A DNA stretch of 64,000 nucleotides from Blasia pusilla (Eukaryota > Marchantiophyta > Marchantiopsida > Blasiales), in contig CM114275.1 of the NCBI GenBank assembly GCA_050084515.1, positions 8,680,001-8,744,000 of the forward strand, read 5' to 3'. This document shows, piece after piece, positions 57,191-64,000 of the stretch. Made by a program: the position numbers and the translations under genes. The notes under the pieces were generated by a model that saw only the letters and a list, made by a program, of their open reading frames with translations, did no database searches and was not told the DNA's origin. Position 1 is the stretch's first letter. Each line of letters opens with the position of its first letter.

Positions 57191-57525
57191 CAAGGAAAGA
57201 TTGATGTTCGCGCCCATATTGAGGAGACCGATCAGGGGGCGTCCTTTCCAGTTGCATATCGATTGGAGCATGTTGGGGCTTGGAGCTGTGCTCACCCAGC
57301 ATGACGATGATGGTAGAGAGTTCGTGGGTGGCTTACACTAGTTGCTCGAACAACGCTGCAGAGGCAAAATATAGCTCGTATGAGGGTGAGTGCTTGGCTG
57401 CAGTGTGGGCTGTCGCACATTTTAGATGTTATCTAATCGACAATCCCTTTACCATCATTACTCATCATCAGCCACTTAAGTGGTTGATGGAGTCTGACAA
57501 GCTTACCGGGAAGCTTGCAAGATGG
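57191..57525 (+). pseudogene. pol: Element 3 RNase H, truncated
   Basis: AKYSSYEGECLAAVWAVAHFRCYL (57364) and HHQPLKWLMESDKLTGKLARW are present. At about 57525 the segment encoding LLLQEYDF...VHRLG is deleted and the frame jumps to the next linker. Confidence 0.78.
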
Positions 57526-58760
57526 GTCAGCGAGATGCGATTAGAGCTCGTTGGCATGGTGAGAGTGATGAGGAGTTGGTGCCAGGATGGCATGCGTCAG
57601 CCTATTTGGGCTTGTTGGTTGTGGAAAGCCATATTTCTGAGACTTCGATGGCGAGGTCTGATGGAGAGTCCTTAGATCTAGAGGTCAGAGAGGAGACGAC
57701 AAGTGGCCGAGACATTCACGACGATGGAGTGGTCTTGGAGTACCTGCGTACTGGCAGCGTCACGAGCAGAGTGGGTGCTAGAGAGCGGGATCGGATCCTA
57801 CAGCGAGCCAGACGGTTTTGGTGGGAGAGGACACATGTGTTGCGAGTGTGGGAGAATGGTAGAGTGCGTGTAGTGCCTCATCCTTCGCAGAGAGCACGTT
57901 TGGTGTGTTATGCCCACGAGGAGTTGGGTCATTTTGGAGTGAAGCGAACGTACTGCTTGCTCCACATTCAGTATTGGTGGCGAGGCATGCAGACTGACGT
58001 TCAGCAGTTTGTTGCCAGATGTATGGTATGTGATCGAGTCCGAGCATTGTTCAATGCTCCAACTCCATAGTTGCATCCACTTTCGATCAGGGGTTTAGAT
58101 TATAGATAGAGTTTGGATTTTTCATAACCTTTGCCTTTGACGGAGCACCATAGTCGTTATGTGTTGGTGATGGACAGTATTTCTCGAAGTGGATAGAGTT
58201 GGTTGCATTTCCTGACAAAGGGAGTGAGGGAGTAGCGTATGCCTTCCTAGATCGAGTGTTGAGTCATTACGGCGCACCAGCTGAGTTGTTGATAGACCAC
58301 GATACAGAGTTTTGCGGGGAGTTTCAGGCCTTGTGTGATCAGGCACAAATCAACCACCGCTCTACTTCGTGAGATCATCGTGAGGCAGATGGGCTAGCGG
58401 AGCAGTTTGTGCAGACATTGAAGAGAGGACTACGGAAGTATGGCTTGCACAGAGGTCATCTAGGAGATTGGGACCTCTAGTTACCGTGGTTGGCGATGGG
58501 ATACAGATTCAGCAGGCAGGCATCCTTAGCGTCTTTCTCACCGTACTTGTTGCTTTATGGCCGAGAGCCAAATTTACCTATGATCATTCGTCAAGATGTT
58601 GGTGAGGTGTTGAACCTTGATGACTCTGATGTATGGATGTGAGCATGTTCTAAGAGGGCCGAATTATTTCAGAGAGTCATGCCCATGGCGTTTGAGAACT
58701 TGGCGATTGCGCAACATCGGGATACATTGAGGTATGTGACTATTCGGGGGATGGTTATCG
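57526..58760 (+). pseudogene. pol: Element 3 DDE integrase
   Basis: This copy keeps the full HHCC zinc domain: HEELGHFGVKRTY...QFVARCMVCDR (about 57918-58040). After that come CAG/CAA-to-TAG changes, a small deletion in MVEHFSKW (about 58175) and LIDHDTEF for LTDQGTEF (58292). DLEADG-like and LYGREPNLPMIIRQDVG sequence follows. Several stops make it inactive. Confidence 0.82.
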
Positions 58761-59183
58761 ACCTACTATCCGAAGGTTTCATCAGGGAGACTATGTCTAC
58801 TTGCAGCAGAAGGCACCCACGACGTTGGATGTGACTGCAGGGCGCACCATCTTGAGAGTGCGTGAGGTTTTGCCATCATGTGTTCTCTTATTGCAGGGAC
58901 GCGATGGTATGGTTTGGAAGGACCATGAGCGTAATTGTGCGCCGTATCACCTTCCGAACATTGACAATACACTTGATCCGAGCTTAGCAGTAGTTCTTGC
59001 AAACTTGCGATGTATATTGTGTATTTCTGCCCGTGGTGCAGTCACTATGCTAGTCTGTGACCGATGTTCGAGAGGATGGCATATGGCAGGCTTGACGCCA
59101 TCTCTCACCACGGTTCCTCATGGATGATGGATGTGTCCTAGATGTACGTAGAGTAGGTAGTTCTACATTCTGACTTGCTTGTT
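58761..59183 (+). pseudogene. Element 3 Pol C-terminus with PHD-type finger
   Basis: GDYVYLQQKAPTTLDVTAGRT (58788) leads to WKDHERNCAPYHLPNID. The PHD finger follows at 59011-59151: CILC, then LVCDRCSRGWHMAGLTPSL, VPHG, a TGA, and WMCPRCT before TAG. The C4HC3 ligand pattern is nearly complete; the Cys after WHMA is Gly. PHD fingers usually read histone H3 tails, so this could guide integration or methylation, by inference. The module sits where other gypsy elements carry a chromodomain. Confidence 0.78.
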
Positions 59184-59246
59184 GCATTGGTTGCTCCTCT
59201 GTACTCAGCCTCTATTGAAGATAAAGCAACTGTAGGTTGATTCTTT
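59184..59246. other. Spacer between elements 3 and 4
   Basis: 63 bases that match neither element tail nor repeat unit. The last four bases CTTT are the left flank of element 4. Confidence 0.5.
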
Positions 59247-59697
59247 TGTCACGTCTTTCAGGATAGATCGGTGAGATCTAGTAGAGCGCCTTTGTGAGTA
59301 GTGGAGGACACGCTCAGTAGATCGAGGATGACCTGCTCAGGCCTCGGGAAACTTGGGAGAGCAGGTTTCCCCTTCGTTTCGGCTCATTTGGAGCCATATT
59401 GAGGAACTTACTATTTTAGGTAAGTACCATTTTGAGTATATGATCGACTTTCTATTTTTGTTAAATGGAGAGAGCTTGGGAGAGGGGAGGGGTATACTTC
59501 AAGGAGAGAGATCTTGAGAGCTCATTCTCTCTTTGTTGAACCTCTTGGCATGAGGCGGCGGAGCTATGGTCCCTTGGCTTGTGAGTGTGACCCAAGCCTC
59601 TCATTAGGAGAGTGGGTTTGGTTTGACATGAGAGAGAGTGCACACCTTTGAGAGTTATGGTGTGAGATGGTGTAGAGAGAGATTGGATCTTACTTTA
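59247..59697 (+). repeat. Element 4, 5' terminal repeat part A
   Basis: Part A has one ~85-base internal deletion near 59460. It ends TTGGATCTTACTTTA and continues CAAAGAGAGAATGAG, with no part B, as in element 1. Confidence 0.82.
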
Positions 59698-61270
59698 CAA
59701 AGAGAGAATGAGAGAGTGATAGAGCTTCATGGGGGGGCTCTCCGGTCACTTGCTGTTTTTGCAGGTTGGGGACCGTGTTCCCCGTTCAACAGCTCATGGG
59801 AGTGCTCACCGGAGCAAGGGCTGCTTTGATTGTTCTTTGCATTTTCCGATTTTTCGTGTGGAAGAGTGGCGCGCGGAAGCGTTGCCCAATTTGTGATAGG
59901 GATTGAGTATGGGGGCGGGTTGCCCCATGCCAGTGCTCTCGAGAGCACCATGTAGCTTGTTGATTTGTATTTTTATAGGTTTTACATTTTTGCTGAGAGG
60001 TATCAGCGCGGAAGCGCTACCAAATTTTGTGTAGGAGAAAGAGGCATTGGGCTTTACGACAGTCCCCGTCAGTTTTTATTGGAATATTAAATTCTAAATA
60101 TTTTTAAATTTTGTCGTAAATCGTGAAGCTGTGCACGTTGTACAATAAACAGTGTGCAATTTGGAGTTGCGAGCAAAAAGTTATGGTCAATCTTGCGAAA
60201 CTGCCATTGCTAGGCGATTTTTAGGGTTAAATTGTTCAAACCCTAAACCAGCCGCCACGCCGGTGGCGGCTATCGCCGTCATAGTCAACGTCAACGGTCC
60301 GTCGTTGACGGTCAACCGTCATTGTCACCGTTCGGCCGTCACCATCAATGGTCAACCGTCACCGTCAACGGTCCATCGTCCGATGTCCACCCTTTGGTTG
60401 CCATTGCCGCCATTACGGAGTGGAGGGTCTTCCACGACGTTCGTTGATTCTCTGACTTGCGTCGCCACCACGTACTTTGTTTGGGCCGCCACTGTCATCG
60501 CAGCTTTGTCATCGACCAGTGATGGCAGATGACCTCCGGTTATGGTGTTTGAGTTTTTATTTCATGCTGCTATGTTGTGATTGGTAGCCGCTCAACGACG
60601 ATCGAGTACCGTGCCGTGACGCCCATAGCCACAACGCGCCGCCGATTGCCGTGCCGTGCCGCTCGTGGCAACACCGCACCGTCTTGATCACAGAGCCGCA
60701 CCGTCATTGTGGAGCAGAGTGTGGGTTTATTGTTGATTGAGGAGGGTATGCCGCCGAGTGCCGCATCCCACCATCGAGGGTCGTGCCATTTGTAACCGTT
60801 CCGTGCCGCCTGCAACGCCGCACCGTTCCGCTAGAACCGCACTATCCGTCAAGGAGTTTTAAGCACCGTCAGTACGGTAGGAGTATGACTTGTTGATTGG
60901 AGGAGTTGTCTCCACGATCGAGTTGGGGTCGAGATTTGCAGTTGCTGAGGAGCGACATCGACTTGTGTTTAGGTTACCCATTCTGGTCCTTTACCTTGAA
61001 CGTGTGAGGGATTGTGGGATTTGGGTAGTTTATTTGGGGATATTGGGTGTGTGAATGCTGAGAGCATCATTTATGCATGTGGTTTAGGGGACATAGACCT
61101 GTATGGGATGTCCGGAGTTGAGGGTAGGTTGTCGATGAGATGATAGCCTGATCGATTTTCCGCACCACGCCGCTTGATGCCGCACGTTACACGTCTTGGG
61201 GAGGGTGAGTATAGATCGAGTGCCGCATGTTTGGGATGAATGATTGAGGGATTACTCGTGAGGTTGAGAG
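59698..61270 (+). other. Element 4 untranslated leader
   Basis: About 1.57 kb, with GTCAACGGTCC/GTTGACGGTCAACC words at 60280-60380 that can pair with each other, and a CCGCACCG-rich block at about 60600-60850. It matches the element 2 leader closely. No conserved reading frame is seen. Confidence 0.65.
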
Positions 61271-63013
61271 TGATTGTGTGAGAGGGGCACGAGGGTCATC
61301 ACGGAGTCCGTTCGGGACTTTGAGAGGCGAGGTGGTGAACCCGAGAGTAGCTCTAGAGGTTTTACGCGAAGTGGCACGAGGTTCCGAGGGTCTCCACGTG
61401 AGGGACCACATCGACCTCCTTCTATGTCATCGTCAGACGAGGGGGAGGATGTAGAGGAGTCTGTGAGCACATCGCCATACATTGTGAGTGGTCCTACCAG
61501 TTGGGCGTACGAGATGGACGACCGGGGTAGAGGACCGCGTAGGTTTTTGGGTGCAGTAGGCACGATTGAGTTGCACGATTTCATAGTAGAGTTTAGGAGT
61601 TGGTGCGACTCCGAGTGGGCCAGGAACTCTAGAGAGTTCAACCTGTTTACAGCATGGAACGGTCTGGTCCAACATTTAGAGGGGGCGCCCATGGACGATT
61701 ACCATGAGTTATCTCAGAGATATGCACGTGAGATCGAGGCGTGGAGGCTCTACTATGACCCACATTATGTGTCATGGACGGAGCCGTTCCCAAATGAGGA
61801 GGAAGAGTCATGAGAGGCTACTTCCTCTTCCACTAGTGACGTTTTAGGAGGGGTTACTCGCACGGGAGTAGTTGCATTGTTTAGTCGGGTTCGTCCCAGG
61901 TTCAACCGTATGGTTGAGTTCTTTGCTGAGTTGAGGGCGAGCTACCAAGGGGTATGGATGGAGAAGTTGCGGAGCATCCACGACTTCCAGAGGCACCCGT
62001 GTGAGAGTTTTCCTGAGGCTTACACTCGCTTGCGCCGGTTGACCAACGTCACTCAGGGGGTGACAGAGGCTCAAGCTATCCAGTCATGGTACGCGATGTT
62101 GGACCGGACCCTACCGACACGGGTGCGGGAGGGGGTGCCTCTTATGAACAGCTCCCCTACGTTGAGAGATGTTTTTAGGATCGCCGAGAACATTGAGCGC
62201 AACATGGCGGAGGAGAGCGTAGCCACCATGGGTTCTGGGCGAGAGCAGTCACGATTGTCTGCACCACCTCTGCAGCAACGTGGACCCCGAGATAGGTCAA
62301 CTGTGGCACCACGAGCTCAGGGAGGATACCGGGAGGCCATGCCACAAAGACCTACGCCTTCATATGCGGCTCAGCAGCAGCCGCCTACTATTACTTGTTG
62401 GTCATGCGGTGGAGCCCATCATCAGCGCGATTGCACTCGTCAGGGTCATGGCCGTGTGCCTCAGCATCGAGGAGGAGATGGTGCTGCACCAGGAGGTTAT
62501 CAGTGTGACTATTGTGAGAGGTATGGTGATACACGCGCCAGGTGTTTCACTTTACATCGTGAGTTACGTCCGGACCAAGGGCCAGAGAGGGCACCAGAGC
62601 GAGAAGCCGGTTGGGGTGGGCCTAGAGATCGTGCACCATGTGGTCCCGTTGGGGGACGAGGAGCTGGAGTTGCCCGACAGGGTGGTAGAATTGCCCGTGG
62701 AGGAGGTAGAGTGCCACCACCTAGACGCGCCGAGGGAGACGTCGGACGTGAGGCTGGGATGGCTCCTCAGATACAGCAGCTACATGAGCAAATTGCCGCT
62801 ATGGCATTGAGGTTACCCGATGTCGGAACCGTGTCATTGACATCATATGGAGCAGCCAGAGATCTAGAGGATCCTGGTTGTATGTGCGGGGTTGCCCAGA
62901 TGGAGGCCACCGTAGTTGTGAAGCTTCAGCAGCCGCAGAGTTGGATCCACAATGAGGGGAAGCCAAGAAATAGACTAGGCTTCCTCAGTCTTTCACATTG
63001 TCCGAGGCGATGA
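61271..63013 (+). pseudogene. gag: Element 4 gag with CCHC zinc knuckle
   Basis: Near-complete gag: one TGA at 61811-61813 (where element 2 has AGA) separates two open parts. Part one has SWAYEMDDRGRGPRRFLGAV and the gag core start (LHDFIVEFRSWCDSEWAR). Part two has FAELRASYQGV, HDFQRHPCESFPEAYTRLRR, then CWSCGGAHHQRDC (zinc knuckle, about 62397) and a second CDYCERYGDTRARC pair (about 62508). A Gly/Arg-rich stretch and a QQLHEQIAAMALRL helix follow. No ATG opens the frame at the expected place; the first in-frame ATG is near 61424 (MSSSDEGED). Confidence 0.82.
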
Positions 63014-64000
63014 GGACCCCATTCATGGATCCTCATCAAAGTTCCTGGAGAGTTGGTGATGTTGTTGGTGTGCAGGCACGGAGGGCGATGGGAGAAGCGA
63101 GTGCGACGACTCCTATTATTGATGCTCAGGAGGGGCATGTGTCGAGCACGTTGTTGGGGGCGGCCACCATTGTGTACCGCGCTCCTTTATTTTCTGCTTC
63201 CGATGTTATGACGTTGGGGGTACGCCCGCCAAGGCTTTTTGGCTGGCCGCTACGCTATGTGAGCATGGAGTTGGAGTTCCTGCATCACATTCAGAGGTTA
63301 TTGCAGAGGAGGTCATGGACCTGCCCTTTGAGCGGATGCTCGGGCCGTCCACGTCAGATTCATGGTAGGCTGCGGCTGCTAGGATGGCGGAGATGCCCGC
63401 TAGATCCGCGATAGAGCGTGCCATGGCTTCTCTTGGTGTTGTGTTGCTGGATAACCGAGGAGAGGTCTTCCAGTTGGTGAGTCCAAGAGGTAGAGCTTTC
63501 ATTCCGCAGCTCATCTTGTTGGATTCATGAGCGCAATCCCTGATGTTGGGGAAAGCATCATTTAGAGGATTGGGCTTGACGAGAGCCGATGTGGAGCGTT
63601 TTCCATTCCAGATACAGACATCCTTGGGTGGAGCAAGTACCACATAGTACATCACCCGACAGGAGGTCGTGGTGAGGATTTTCCCGGGACATCCTACAGA
63701 TAAGTCCGTGGTACGAGCCAAGGCGATAGTGACTGATGCAGAGTCCTACGACGTCTTGGTTGGTGGAGCAGTGTTATACCCGATGGGGTTTTCCTTGGAT
63801 TATTGGGAGGAGTCAGCGTCCTACAAACCAAGATGGCAGTCAGGTGATGGGCGGCTTAGCTCATTACCCGTTCGATTCACAGGTGCAATGATCGAGCAAC
63901 GGCCAGGAGAGATGGCGACCTTAGCAGCATTTAGCAGTGCCATCACTTGGCCTAGTGATTTGATTGAGGAACATGTTCATGCAAAGGATACTCCCGTTCC
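63014..64000 (+). pseudogene. Element 4 linker and aspartic protease, cut by window end
   Basis: EAMRTPFMDPHQSSWRVGDV and GHVSSTLLGAATIVYRAPLF open the linker. After a frameshift near 63220, GEVFQLVSPRGRAF precedes the DSG site, where GGA has become TGA (63522-63530). SYDVLVGGAVLYPMGFSLDYWEESASYKP follows at 63745. The methyltransferase would start just beyond 64000. Confidence 0.8.

Larger units (their letters stand above)
54599..59183 (+). mobile_element. Element 3: deleted methyltransferase-gypsy copy with PHD
   Basis: Contents are protease, a shortened methyltransferase, a shortened RT, RNase H, integrase and the best-preserved C-terminal PHD finger. Internal deletions lie at about 55885, 56712 and 57525. 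After CTGACTTG at 59183 it departs from the element 1 tail, so its 3' repeats are absent. Confidence 0.82.
59247..64000 (+). mobile_element. Element 4: 5' part of a methyltransferase-gypsy element
   Basis: It begins with part A (TGTCACGTCTTTCAGG) and passes to the leader at 59697, then gag and protease. The window ends inside the protease-methyltransferase linker (GHAKD-like sequence at about 63980). The 3' half is outside the window. Confidence 0.85.

Overview
This window looks like a repeat-rich nuclear segment of a streptophyte plant. The host genes have many introns with plant-like GT/AG borders and plant-type telo-box promoter motifs. One copia element carries the TGGTATCAGAGC primer site complementary to plant initiator Met-tRNA. 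The abundant Ty3/gypsy elements carry a DNMT3-type cytosine methyltransferase domain. DNMT3 is absent from flowering plants but known in mosses and some other streptophytes, so a non-flowering lineage (bryophyte, lycophyte or charophyte) is the most economical guess. The species cannot be named from this sequence.

Layout. 1-2459: mostly unresolved sequence, with one perfect hairpin and a retroelement relic. 2460-15120: an old minus-strand copia relic, hit by a solo repeat unit (2840-3385) and by a 10.9-kb methyltransferase-bearing gypsy element (element 1, 4168-15116, 4-bp duplication AACG). Element 1 carries an internal inversion and two further nested solo insertions. 15121-21260: more LTR relics, a 1-kb solo LTR (15213-16215), microsatellites, and an antisense copy of the relic seen at 1.6 kb. 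21582-42668: a gene island. It holds a SPRING/C12orf49-like cysteine-rich secretory protein gene (+), a TruB-type tRNA pseudouridine synthase gene (-), and a DHRS7-like short-chain dehydrogenase gene (+). The TruB and dehydrogenase genes are divergent and share a roughly 390-bp promoter. Intron 5 of the dehydrogenase hosts a 5.8-kb copia element. 42669-64000: further repeats, a solo unit with TATT duplications, and three more methyltransferase-gypsy copies (elements 2, 3 and 4), all broken.

How the parts work together. I rebuilt the three host genes exon by exon; the lengths of all three coding regions divide by three and each ends at a stop. The gypsy family reads gag (zinc knuckle) - aspartic protease - DNMT3-like methyltransferase - reverse transcriptase - RNase H - DDE integrase - PHD-type finger. 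Its terminal repeats do not look like ordinary LTRs. Three elements begin with only the first ~450-517 bp (part A) of a 644-bp unit. The one preserved 3' end reads B-A-B, where B is the last 127 bp. Solo A-B units with 4-bp duplications occur at three other sites. This split-direct-repeat layout, together with a DDE integrase, a methyltransferase and a PHD finger, is the most unusual system in the window.

Limits: all homology calls are from memory of protein families, exon borders are unconfirmed by transcripts, and every transposon copy here is degenerate.
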